From Mytilus galloprovincialis (taxonomy: Eukaryota > Mollusca > Bivalvia > Mytilida > Mytilidae), in assembly GCF_965363235.1 (NCBI RefSeq), contig NC_134849.1, forward strand, positions 49,050,122 to 49,114,121: a DNA stretch of 64,000 bases. The letters are read 5' to 3'. The notes beneath the pieces are model-generated. The model did not search any database. It was not told the origin of the DNA and saw nothing but the letters and a program-made list of their open reading frames with translations. This document shows, in pieces, positions 10,804-21,517 of the stretch. The stretch's first letter is position 1. Each line of letters opens with the position of its first letter. The position numbers and the translations under genes were made by a program.

Positions 10804-12715
10804 GTGCCATGGATATCCACACATATCAAAAGACTGATACGACGCAGACAGCGAAGATACAATGCTGCTAAAAAACACAACACAAAGAAAAATTGGAACA
10901 AATATAAACAGATGAGAGACCTTGTTAAGAAGACAATGAACGAGGCCCACGACAACTACGTTCGACAAATCCTAAATCAAGAGGACGAAGAAAACACTAA
11001 ACCAAACCTTGGCAAAAAATTCTGGAAATACATAAAATCAAGGAAAAAAGACGTGATGGGAATATCACCACTCCAGAACAACCTCGGAGAGCATGTTATC
11101 GACAGCAAAGGAAAATCAGAAATATTGAACACTCAATACAATAGTGTATTCACGACAGAGGATACCAAAAATATGCCAAATATGGGAACCAGTATAACTC
11201 CAAACATCAAGAAGGGGGTTGAGAAACAGCTGAAACTCCTAGACCCAACAAAAGCAAACGGTCCAGATGAAATACCAACAAGAATCCTGAAAGAAGCACA
11301 CTGCGAGATTGTGCCTTCCTCACAAAAATCTATGAACAGTCCTATAACAGTGGAGAAGTTCCAGAAGATTGGCCACAAGCAAATATCACAGCCATGTACA
11401 AAAAGGGGGACAGAAGTCAAGCAGTGAACTACCGCCCTGTATCGTTAACCACAATATGTTGCAAAGTCATGGAACACATAATCTATAAGCATATCATGGA
11501 ACATCTTGAAGACATCAAATCTTATCCGACTTCCAACACGGATTCAGACATAATCGATCATGTGAAATACAACTTATCAACACCATCGAAATAGTTGCAA
11601 GAGAACTGGACAGTCGAGGACAAATAGACATGCTAATCCTTGATTTCTCGAAAGCGTTTGATACAGTTCCTCACCAAAGACTCCTAATGAAAATGTCATA
11701 CTATGGGATAACATCCAACACCCTACTATGGATTTCGGCATGGCTCACTCGGCGACACCAGAGAGTATGTCTAGATGGAGAAGCCAGTGAGAACAAACCA
11801 GTACGATCAGGAGTTCCATAGGGTACAGTATTGGGACCACTTTGTTTCCTTATATATATAAACGATATTGGAGAAACAATCTCATCAAAATCAACCCTAT
11901 GTCTATTCGCTGACGACTCACTACTATATAGATCCATCAAGGGTGGTGAGGACAGTTTACAACTTCAACACGATCTGACGGAACTAACCAAATGGGCGGA
12001 GAGATGGCAGATGACATTCCATCCAGCTAAATGCTACACACTTAGAGTATCGAGAAAGAAAAACCCAACAATAGAAGAGTATGAAATGATGGGACAACAA
12101 CTATCCACAGTCCACCAATATCCATACCTCGGAGTCGAATTATCAGAAGATCTCAGTTGGGATCCTCACATCAAAAAAGTCATCACAAAATCCAACAGAG
12201 TACTAGGATTCCTAAGACGCAACATCTAGAAGTGTCCACAAGACATCAAAGTGCAGGCCTATACATCGCTAGTGCGCCCACATATTGAGTATGCCTCCAC
12301 AGATTGGGACCCATATCGAAAACACCACATTGACTCACTAGAAATGGTCCAAAGAAGAGCTGCCAGATTTGCGACATCAACATACAGTCGGGAACCAGGG
12401 ACAGTTACAAACATCATGACAACCCTAGAATGGCAAACGCTAGAATCTAGACGGAAATCTAGTAGACTGAGCATGTTCTACAAAGCCACACATGGAAAGG
12501 CGGCAGTCAACATACCATCATACGTGAGAAGACCATCTACCTCAACTATACAATACCATCCAGAAAAATTTACTCCGATCAGTATCTCCACAGATGCCTA
12601 CAAATACAGCTATATACCACGCACCATCACCGACTGCAACAGTCTGCCTCCTGAAGCCTTCCTAGCTACATCTCTGGAATGCTTCAAGCAGCAGCTTCGG
12701 AGACTACAGCTGTAA
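10804..12715 (+). pseudogene. LINE ORF, reverse transcriptase part, several frame breaks
   Basis: Four pieces in shifting frames. 10804-11427 has the RT entry motif DPTKANGPDEIPTRILKEA. 11394-11594 has KKGDRSQAVNYRPVSLT. 11630-11821 has ILDFSKAFDTVPHQRL and SGVP, with the Q of GVPQG replaced by a TAG stop. 11831-12229 has GPLCFLIYINDIGE and the catalytic LFADDSLLY box, then WQMTFHPAKC and a TAG. 12251-12715 has RPHIEYASTDWDPY and VQRRAARFATSTYSRE, the C-terminal region of CR1/L2/Rex-type enzymes, and ends in a natural-looking TAA. The YADD-type active site survives as FADD. Confidence 0.85.
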
Positions 12716-12949
12716 ACAGAAACCACCTGATTTTATCCAATTTTAAATCGCACTTGTAAATGCTGAGCACGCAGGTTGACGTTTGCAAAGCAGTATCTGT
12801 GTTATGGATTTCCACTGCAGATCAATAGTATAGATGTAGATGTAACCTAACAAAGTGTCAGTAACAGATATATGATCTTACAAAATGACGTAATGAATCG
12901 AAGCACGACTTATTGTGTGTTTGTTGCACTTCTGTATTTCTGTTGTTTC

Positions 12950-13420
12950 GTTGTTTTCCTCTTATTGTTGATGTTCAGTTTTAGTTTGTAACCCGGATTT
13001 GTTTTCTCTCAATCGATTTATGACTTTCGAGCAGCAGTATACTACTGTTGCCTTTATTTACGAAATGACAAATAAAATAGTAGCCTTATCTTTTGATTGA
13101 GTTAAGCCATTTCAATGGATATTTTATAGTGTGTTTTTCTATGTTGTGTTGTTAAACTTTTGTTTCAGGTAAGGGTGTGGTTGGTGTCTATTAAAACGAA
13201 TAAACACGCTGCACTTGTTAGCACTTGTCCCGAGTCAGGAATCTAATGGTCAGTAGTTATCGTTTGTTCATGTGGTGCATAAGTGTTTCTCGTTTCTCGT
13301 TTTTTATATAGAAGAGACCGTTGGTTTTCCCGTTTGAATGGTTTACAGTAGTCATTGTTGGAGCCCTTTGTAGCTTGCTGTTCGGAGTGAGGCAAATTTT
13401 ATTATCAAATGGGATCCAGT
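12950..13420 (+). repeat. common mussel interspersed repeat, composite copy
   Basis: 12960-13060 matches 1500-1650 (TTTAGTTTGTAACCCGGATT, GCAGTATACTACTGTTGCC). 13310-13395 carries GAGACCGTTGGTTTTCCCGT and TAGCTTGCTGTTCGGAGTG, the head of the repeat whose fuller copies are at 49067-49258, 50523-50714 and 58297-58489. Confidence 0.6.
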
Positions 13421-13773
13421 AATTTCTAATTTAACACTGCAAAGGTGTGATAGTACGGTTCCCGAACAGAAAATTTGCATTGGTGATTTGTTGGAAATAT
13501 ATGATAGTGTCCTTCACTTAATTACAGTTATAAACCAGAAAAAAGTCAGGATTTTAATGTCAAAAATACCTTTTTCTTTTTAAAATTTTCTTTAAAAACC
13601 TGGACCGCTGTTGAAAAACCAGGTCGGTTTCACAGTGCTCTAGGGAAAAAAAACGGACAATAGAAAACACTGATTAAATTTGATTAAATACATGGAAACT
13701 GTGCTTCCTTGTTTCTCAAAACATGCATAGTAATCCAAATAAGATGTGTAGTCATGTAAAAAAAAAACTAGTA

Positions 13774-14135
13774 TAATAGACCACTTTCGAGTTCATCCGT
13801 CACCGTGAAAAACTCGTCAATTATGCGCGTCATTTACCAGATAGAGGGGATCGCCTGTGTACCTGCACTATTAACGTTCATCAAGTGATCGTCATTGTGC
13901 AGGATAACGTAGAATTAATATTTGCTATGTAAGTACTTAATAACAATTCCCTAATGACAGCAGTACTGATTATCAATTTAATTTGCCGATTAATTCGTGC
14001 AATATAGCATACAAGTTTTCTAACCACTCGCTCAACATTGGAACGGAAGTGACGATGCCCCTAAAAAGAACAAATGATGTTCACTAAAACCAGAGTTTTT
14101 GGCGGAAATGCTTTGAACTCGAAAGTTGTCTATTA
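13774..14135. mobile_element. ~360-bp MITE with 22-bp terminal inverted repeats
   Basis: 13774-13795 (TAATAGACCACTTTCGAG plus TTCA) is the reverse complement, with one mismatch, of 14114-14135. A TA dinucleotide at each extreme could be a Tc1/mariner-like target duplication, or simply part of the repeat. There is no coding frame. It lies about 0.7 kb upstream of the start codon of claudin-like gene A and may therefore sit in its promoter region. Confidence 0.7.
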
Positions 14136-14810
14136 CGAAATAGGAGCTAATTGATCTTATCGCAGTTTTATCAGTCGAAAAAAAAGGACCGATTCACTCG
14201 AAATCCACGATCCTAGTCGGTCACTTTACCTACCATGATATATATTTTTGCAAATCAGATATAGTTTGAAATACGTTTGACTTTGAATTCAGGTTTGCTC
14301 CAAGAGGTACCTCCTCCTAAGATGATCTGCATACTTTCTTCTGAGTATACACCTTACATTAATTCATAAGATATATATATATCAAAAGGCCGAATAAATC
14401 AAACAACTTTTTAACTGAGTCCATTGAAGCATCACCATCTACAAACTAATAGTGACAATAACGTTTTGTTATGGTGTATTCGCTTCATTAGACATGCATA
14501 CGTTGGGTTTAACTTTTTAGAACGACTTTCAATACACAAAATCCATTTATTGAAATTTGGAAATTTAAAACATTCTATTATAATATTCGATAGTCAGAAG
14601 GAATGACATCACCATTGAATACTCCATATATTTATATTATATATATATATATATATCATTATATTATTATCAAACAGAACTTGTCAATTGTGACATTATT
14701 GAATAGTAATGGAGATAGAATATTCTCAACTATTTTGGACTAAATTTCGAGAATCGAGTCACAGTGACATTAAGTAAATCTATAGCGAATAATTCAAAAT
14801 ACTATAGAAA
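14136..14810 (+). promoter_or_regulatory. 5' flank of claudin-like gene A
   Basis: AT-rich sequence with an AT dinucleotide tract near 14630-14660. I cannot identify a TATA box or a transcription start with confidence. The start codon context is AAAATGT, with A at -3, which is acceptable for animal initiation. Confidence 0.3.
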
Positions 14811-17800
14811 ATGTATGGAACTTATGCATATTCGAATGGCGCCAAGGTTCTTGGAATATTAGTTCCGTTGTTTCTGACTATAGCGTTAGTTATGATATGT
14901 GTTGGTATAGGATTGCCATACTGGATCATTTTGGGAGAGACAAATTATGGGTTATTCCAAGTGTGTAACAGTACCATGTTTACACAGTGTTTCACCTCGG
15001 TGTCATATTTTTCGAACTATACAAACAACAGTAAGTACTTGTAAACTACTGATACAAATACGGGGTTTTCTTAACAGAATTAACAACACGTCACAAAGGA
15101 GGAAGACAATAATTTCTATAAGCAGATACATGTACGGAAGGGAAATAGAATAGTATCGATCATTTAAAACATATAGATAAAGAAACGTACCAGCCATTCA
15201 CTACGTATTAAGCCTGCTTCTCATTCCTTAACTTTTATGCTATATGTATGTTTTAAATATTTGAATTTTCTTTACATCGCAAATGGATATTTGTCACTCG
15301 TACCATTTTGAGGAGAATTTGCGTCGTATGAATTGTTCGCTTTTTACAGTAAGATAAGTCTGTTAACCAATTACCGATTTCATTCTGCTTCTCTGCACTT
15401 AATACAAGTTGTTATCCTTAGCCGATTGTTGATTGGAACTATAGAATAATATCCGTCCGGGGTTTAAAGAATAAAGAATAATAGGCAAAATGTACAAAAT
15501 AAATGGCAGAGAATAAAGAAGAGAAACATATGAAAATTATAATAGAGAATGATGGGTGATAAGAATATAAAGAATACAGAATAATCATGGCCAAAAAATA
15601 CAAAATGTTTACACCGAAAACTATACACGACAAAAGGAACCATTTTTCGTTGACTATTTAATAGTTCATTTTCCTGTCTGTTATGACGATGTAGATTTTA
15701 AAGTCATAAGAAACCTCAAATTAAAAAAAATAATGCAGATGTTTTTTTTATAACTCAATGGATAGTTTTCATTATAAAACTTATGTACATATACTTTTTT
15801 CTGACGAAAATTCTTTAATTTGTTCATATTTAGAAGAATTTTAATTGCTTCCTTCCAGGAAGGAATTCCCGGACATATTTTCCGTATGCAAAGTGACCTC
15901 AGTGTGACCCTTCTCGTAAAAATCCGGTGATTGCAACACGCATGGATGTCCTTAAAATAAACTATTATCTGATTGTACATTTTAAACACGTGCTAGATAC
16001 CCATGCTTTTTTGTTGATTGTTGACAAACAGGTGACAATCGTTAAACTTCGGCTTCAAAACACGAACTTTTTAATTACCTGCCATATTTTCAAAACAACA
16101 CTGACCGATTGAAAAACCAATTATGTGTGTCTGTAATTCAGTGGTTGGTGTTTTTAGCTGTATTGCGTTGATTTCGGGGCCTTTTATAACTGACTGCGGT
16201 ATGGGTTTTGCTTATTTTTGAAGGCCGTACGGTGATCTGTAGCTGTTAATGTCTATGGCACGCCGTTATTATATTTGTTCAATTTCGAGATATCTTATTT
16301 AGTTAAATAAGATATCTTATAAACTAATTGAGATATCTCATAAACTTTTAGAGATATCTTATTTATTAATTGAGATATCTGATTTATTAAATTAGATATC
16401 TGATTTATTAAATAAGATATCTTATATATTAAATAAGATATCTTATTAAAATGTTTATAAAGATATCTTATTAAATATATAAGATATCTTATTTAAAATA
16501 TAAGATATCTCTATTAATTTATAAGATATCTCTATTAATTTATAAGATATCTTATTAACTATATAAGATATCTTTTATATAGTTTATAATAGAGATATCA
16601 TATTTACTTAATAAGATATCTCCATAAGTTAATAAGATATCTCTATTAGTTTATAAGATATCTCTATTAATTAATAAGATATCTCCATTAGTTTATAAGA
16701 TATCTCTATTAATTAATAAGATATCTTATAAAGTATGTATTTAAAAGATATCTTTATAAAGAAGTAAGATATCTTATATACTTTATAAGATATCTTATTA
16801 ATTAATAGAGATATCTTATTAACTTATAGAGATATCTTATTAACTTATAGAGATATCTTATAAACTAATAGAGATATCTTATAAACCAATAGAGATATCT
16901 TATTTACTTTCAAATTAAATAAGATATCTTATAAAAATTAAAGATATCTTAATACTTAATAAGATATCTTGTTAAATAAGTAAGATATCTTCAAATTTGA
17001 ATAAATATAAAAACGGCGTGCCATAAATGTCTGTATCATTAGGTTTCTTGTTGAGAGTTGTTTCGTGGGCAATCATACCACATGTTCTTATTAACATTTC
17101 ATTTTTAATGATTTTGTGATCTATAACAATAGACCGCTGATACCTTGTCATGATTTTCAAAAAGCCTTGTTGTTGTCTGTGTATGGTACATTATAAATCG
17201 GTTTCTATTATTTGTGTTAGGATCTGGTTATCGTTTTGATACTAGTATTGAATCATCTCTGTTATTCTCAGATATCTTCTGAGAAATGGTCAAACATTTA
17301 TAAAAAGGGTACCAAGAAAATTTTCAGTTGAAATAAAACCTTGTATACACTGTATACATTTTAACTATAAATAGCATGTAGTTGTTATACATAATGTATC
17401 TTTTGATTAAACAAGTTGACACATACCAGCAGCTTAATTGTATCCTTAAGACATAGAGAGAAAGAATATTGATCTTAATAATATGCGGATTTTTTTTGTA
17501 TATTTCTCCCCCGGCTATACTGTTCCTGAATAGAAATCTTATAAAGAATTAGTTTGGAAACACTCAGTGCACTCAGACGGAATGAGTCTATTGGATTGAC
17601 CTTATAAATCTTAAAATAAAACGAAAAAAGATTAGAATACTTGAACTTTGTGATAATTACCAAAGTGTTCATGTATCCTCTAACCGACATTGATTGAATT
17701 CAGGAATTGATCAATACCATCAGTTGATTTCTATTGAAGGAATGGATATAACACAGATATAAACAAGTCATGCTTAAGTGTTACTTGGCTAAGTTGTCCA

Positions 17801-19823
17801 CATATGCTTGATATAAGTAATTATGCAAAGTATTAAAAACAAATCAATAAATTCGTCAATTATAATGAATTAAAGTTTGTATTGCAGGTTTAACGTTTTG
17901 GTACACGATGATTTTCCTCGCATGTTTTGGAGCATTGTTTATGCTAATATCTGAGATTTGTGTGTTCATCTACCCCTGCTATAAAGTCATTACAACACAG
18001 AAAATCATCGTAGGAGTGGTTTTAGTTATATTCTTGCTACTTGGGTGTAAGTAATAATATATGATATATAATGTCTTTTTTGACAAACCACCATGTCCAG
18101 TAACCTAAGGTGAACAAAATACTACACTGGCATGAGAAATGACCAACCATGTCTGATAACATATGGGGAAAAATCATACACAGATATGAGTAACGACCAA
18201 CAATGTCTGGGAACATTTGGGGAACAAAAACATACACAGAATATATGGGGAACAAAAAACATACACAGATATAAGTAACGACCAACCATGTCTGGGAACA
18301 TATGGGGAACAAAAAACATACACAGATATGATTAACGACCAACCATGTCTGGGAACATATGGGGAACAAAAAACATAAACAGATATGAGTAACGACAAAC
18401 CCTGTCTGGGAACATATGGGGAACAAAAAACATAAACAGATATATGTAATGACAAACCCTGTCTGGGAACATATGGGGAACAAAAAACATACACAGATAT
18501 GAGTAATGACAAACCCTGTCTGGGAACATATGGGGAACAAAAAACATACACAGATATGAGTAACGACAAACCCTGTCTAGGAACATATGAGGAACCAAAC
18601 ATGTCTGGGAACATATGGGGAACAAAAAACATACACAGATATGAGTAACGACAAACCCTGTCTAGGAAAATATGGGGAACAAAACATGTCTGGGAACATA
18701 TGGGGAACAAAAAACATACACAGATATGAGTAACGACAAACCCTGTCTGGGAACATATGGGGAACAAAACATGTCTGGGAACATATGGGGAACAAAACAA
18801 TACATGGACATGAAATGCCTCTGACTCTATTTATCACAGGTTGAATACAAAGCGATGGTAAACGCTCATACACTTCTATACGATCATAGCACGCAAACAT
18901 TGTTCGTCTGACGTAAAAAAAAAAAAAAAAAAAGTAAAAATATGATGAATTTTCATTTATCTCCATGAGTTAGAGTGGAAAAAAAAATTTACTCAATTTC
19001 GATAGTTATGATATATGTATGCACGTTTTGGTATGTGTACAGTAAATAAACATTTAGAAATATCCTGTTAACATAAAGATACATCGGAGGCAAGAGGAAG
19101 GCAACCCGTATAACGTTTATATTACACTTGTGTGTAAGGTTACAGACAACACATGAGTTAGAGGAAGGCAATCCCGTATAACGTGTATACGCTTGTGTAT
19201 AAGGTTACAGACAACACATGAGTTAGAGGAAGGCAATCCCGTATAACGTGTATACGCTTGTGTGTAAGGTTACAGACAACACATGAGTCAGAGGAAGGCA
19301 ATCCCGTATAACGTGTATACGCTTGTGTGTAAGGTTACAGACAACACATGAGTTAGAGGAAGGCAATCCCGTATAACGTGTATACGCTTGTGTGTAAGGT
19401 TACAGACAACACATGAGTTAGAGGAAGGCAATTCCGTATAACCTGTATACGCTTGTGTGTAAGGTTACAGACAACACATGAGTAAAAAAAGCTAATTTCT
19501 TTATTTTTGTTCTTTTAGCACAACATATTTGTTTAATTTCTACATTTGTTTTACATCTTTGATCATTTTGTTATCTTACATTTTTTAGCCATTATAGAAG
19601 GTGATAATTATATAGAACATTAAATTTTTCAGCTTTCTTCATCTTATCAGTAAATGGACTTATGATAGGAGTTGCAGTAGAGTCTGCGCTGACAAAAACA
19701 ACAGCCAGTCAGGCTTTCAATTACGTGGGATGGACATTTTACTTATGTGGAGTAGGGGGAATACTTGCTCTTGTAACGTCTATTATGTTTATAATTCATC
19801 TCTATCTGGCTGTTTACCATTAG
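14811..19823 (+). CDS. claudin/PMP22-superfamily tetraspan membrane protein, gene A (3 exons)
   Basis: Exons are 14811-15030, 17888-18046 and 19633-19823, joined at GT-AG sites (A|GTAAGT, GCAG|GT, T|GTAAGT, TTTTTCAG|CT), giving 189 residues. Both introns are phase 1. Membrane segments are at about residues 11-36, 79-103, 113-135 and 157-184. The first extracellular loop carries the superfamily signature W38, GLF 47-49, C52 and C60 (claudins have W-GLW-C-C). It also has N-glycosylation sequons at N53, N69 and N72. Claudin relatives act at the plasma membrane in epithelial junctions or as channel or receptor subunits; which role applies here cannot be told. The C-terminus is only a few residues past helix 4 and shows no PDZ-binding motif. 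Introns are swollen by a palindromic element and two minisatellites. It is paralogous to gene B at 28883-37788. Confidence 0.82.
15440..15640. repeat. purine-rich AAAGAATA repeat in intron 1 of gene A
   Basis: Loose repetition of AGAATAAAGAA, AGAGAATGATGG and AAAGAATACAGAATAA. Similar sequence occurs at 24115-24320 (AAAGAATACAGAAATAA), so this is a dispersed family rather than chance low complexity. Confidence 0.45.
16130..17090 (+). repeat. common mussel repeat, split by an insertion
   Basis: 16130-16253 (GGGGCCTTTTATAACTGACT, GAAGGCCGTACGGTGATC, GTTAATGTC) continues at 17026-17085 (AATGTCTGTATCATT, GTGGGCAATCATACCACATG). The same sequence is uninterrupted at 38985-39070. This defines the empty site of the inserted element at 16254-17025. 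Confidence 0.75.
16254..17025. mobile_element. 772-bp element: 12-14-bp TIRs around an AAGATATCTT palindrome array
   Basis: The termini are TATGGCACGCCGTT and its inverse AACGGCGTGCCATA. The flanks are AATGTC(T) at 16248-16253 and 17026-17031, and the host repeat reads through correctly if one copy is removed. The interior is about 33 copies of AGATATCT, each inside an imperfect palindrome such as AATAAGATATCTTAT, at a mean spacing near 21-22 bp. Nothing is coding. It lies in intron 1 of gene A. The GATATC core suggests hairpin or cruciform potential, or a protein-binding array; that is inference. Confidence 0.8.
18075..18812. repeat. 57-bp minisatellite in intron 2 of gene A (~12 copies)
   Basis: Unit about 57 bp: ACATATGGGGAACAAAAAAC, then ATACACAGATATGAG, then TAACGACAAACCCTGTCTGGGA. 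Several shortened units occur at 18590-18790. Because 57 is divisible by three, several minus-strand frames stay open (18037-18966) with a repeating PHMFPDRVCRYSYLC pattern; these are by-products of the repeat. Confidence 0.9.
19092..19485. repeat. 65-bp minisatellite in intron 2 of gene A (~6 copies)
   Basis: Unit of 65 bp: ACATGAGTTAGAGGAAGGCA, ATCCCGTATAACGTGTATAC, GCTTGTGTGTAAGGTTACAG. The first unit (19092-19150) is the most diverged; the later ones differ by one to three bases, implying recent expansion. Confidence 0.9.
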
Positions 19824-20059
19824 TTATATTACGTGTATTTTTTTTAGAATGCAATATTAATCGACCGATAAAGGAGCGAAACAACAAATCTACGATTCAC
19901 CTCAAGATGTTCTTCAGGAAATGTTGACATTTGAAATAGGAAACAAATATGATTGCAATACTACTAAATTAAATTTAATGCATGTTAGGGAAGGGGTATT
20001 TTCAGTACAATAATTCATCTATAAATATTGGTTATGTAGGCCGTGTGAACATATAATTA

Positions 20060-20262
20060 TAAAGACAACACATTTTAGCTTTTCTACCTCAGGAATAGAT
20101 TACCTTAGCTGTATTTGGCAAAACTTTTAGGAATTTTGGTCCCCAATGCTCTTCAACTTAGTACTTTATTTGGCTTTTTAAATCGAGTGTCACTGATGAG
20201 TCTTTTGTAGACGAAACGCGCGTCTGGCGTAAATAAAAAATTTAATCCTGGTATCTATGATG
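20060..20262 (+). repeat. ACGAAACGCGCGTCTGG-family repeat, single copy
   Basis: GATTACCTTAGCTGTATTTG, CCCAATGCTCTTCAACTTAG, GTCACTGATGAGTCTTTTGT and AGACGAAACGCGCGTCTGGC in the order seen in the tandem units at 32950-34190. It lies 240 bp beyond the stop of gene A and contains AATAAA (about 20231-20236), which could serve as a polyadenylation signal for that gene. Confidence 0.7.
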
Positions 20263-20289
20263 AGTTTATTTGATGAATTAATTGCAGTA

Positions 20290-20445
20290 TTTCAGAAAAA
20301 AGACGAAATAGATCAGTAAAAATGTCTACGGGATAAAAAGGTAAAATCACAAAAAATACCGAACTCCGAGGAAAATTCAAAACGGAAAGAAAGCCCCTAA
20401 ATGGAAAAATCAAAAGATATAACACATCAAACAAATGTATACTAT
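20290..20445 (-). repeat. interspersed repeat family F, minus copy
   Basis: AAATCACAAAAAATACCGAA, CTCCGAGGAAAATTCAAAAC and AACACATCAAAC match, reverse-complemented, the family at 22085-22260. A minus-strand frame at 20255-20539 runs through it and is not a gene. Confidence 0.6.
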
Positions 20446-20573
20446 ACAGATATATCGCTTTAAAGCTCCGCCCACTGCCGGACTGAGTATCATGTATGAA
20501 CCTGCGTGACCTCAGACAGAATGTGTATTGCAGTCGCATTCTAACGACGTATCAATGGCGAATTAACGATTAG

Positions 20574-20700
20574 GAGATAACTGTATTGTATTTTAAGCTC
20601 CGACGGCATCAATTGGGGATTTGATGGTCGCAAATTAAGTTTACTGGCGACGCGTTTTCAATTGATGCCGTCGGAGCTTAAAATACAATATTGTTATCTT
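20574..20700. repeat. strong palindrome, ~42-bp arms
   Basis: GAGATAACTGTATTGTATTT at 20574 runs on to CGGCATCAATTG at 20614 and is matched in reverse by 20659-20700 with about three mismatches. The loop is near 44 bp. A second, short palindrome AGCATCAATTGTCAATTGATGC lies at about 20788-20809 and repeats part of the same arm. Likely a snapback MITE. Confidence 0.75.
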
Positions 20701-21372
20701 CATTCTAATGAAACTGACAGAAAACTACGTTAAAACATGTATTAAAAATCTGTCACACGTTGTCTGCGCTTGCGCGTAAGTCCCATAGCATCAATTGTCA
20801 ATTGATGCCATGTAAATAAGTGACGTTATCCAATCAAAATGAACGTTACAAACGTTGTTGCATTAGAATTACTTTTTTACGTTCTGTTTGTTTTTAAACA
20901 TTTCTTTAGAGTAATAAGAATCACACCAATTTTCTGATAACATACACACCTGAACAGCAGTCTTTTCTACGATGACAACTATCGATTTCAAAACTTGAAT
21001 ATGTATGATTTTGTAACAAAAACAACCATGTCAATTTCAGCATGCATGTTTGGTGAATGTCGAGTCTGAAGCGTAGTGAATGGTGGAAAATTCGTACACT
21101 TCTGTTTCAAGTTGGACAATGTTTTGTTATTTGTTTTTACTGTTGAAATTAGTTGTTATGTTAAAATAGATAATTATTCACCTTGAGCGATGTATTATTG
21201 TTGACCATTCGAGATTCTTTTTATGCGAACCGGTCTTCAGCTGAATGTGTGAATACTGTATCGTATTACTACACGGGCCTCAAGGGATTTCAAATCGAAA
21301 ATAAATGCAAAACATGTGTTTTTGTGTCTTTCAAAACACAAATAATATACAGAATTAATTGCAGGATAAAAC

Positions 21373-21517
21373 CAATAACTGTTTAGTGTCTTTAAATATA
21401 AGCTGTATTTGTACTCGGCTCGAAACAGGTGTAATAGCTCGCTAAAAGCTCGCATACACCTTGTTTCCTAGCCTCGTACAAATACAGCTGATATTTAAAG
21501 ACACTAAACAGTTATTG
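21373..21517. repeat. 145-bp hairpin element, ~45-bp arms
   Basis: CAATAACTGTTTAGTGTCTT at the left end and its inverse AAGACACTAAACAGTTATTG at the right end continue inward (AGCTGTATTTGTAC against GTACAAATACAGCT) to a centre of TAGCTCGCTAAAAGCTCGC. No clear target duplication. A transcript would fold into a long stem. Confidence 0.75.

Larger units (their letters stand above)
9284..12842 (+). mobile_element. CR1-like non-LTR retrotransposon (LINE), broken
   Basis: About 3.5 kb coding for, in order, a 2A-like peptide, a PHD finger, an apurinic-type endonuclease and a reverse transcriptase, followed by a short 3' tail. The tail ends near 12842 in a small repeat (ATAGATGTAGATGTAAC), as L2/CR1-type LINEs often do. 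Such elements copy themselves by target-primed reverse transcription. The copy is dead: the reading frame shifts near 10790, 11390 and 11600, and has stops at 11819-11821 and 12227-12229. The 5' untranslated start is unresolved and could reach back to about 8900. It lies about 2 kb upstream of claudin-like gene A in the same orientation. Clade assignment to CR1 rests on domain order and C-terminal motifs; L2 or a sister clade is possible. Confidence 0.88.

Noticed and set aside
10234-11420. Minus-strand frames antisense to the LINE
   Set aside because: Shadows of the LINE coding strand, which has the recognisable endonuclease and reverse-transcriptase motifs.
18037-18966. Long overlapping minus-strand frames with a repeated PHMFPDRVCRYSYLCMFF-like pattern
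   Set aside because: They are translations of a 57-bp minisatellite; 57 is divisible by three, so several frames stay open. They lie in an intron of gene A and have no domain.
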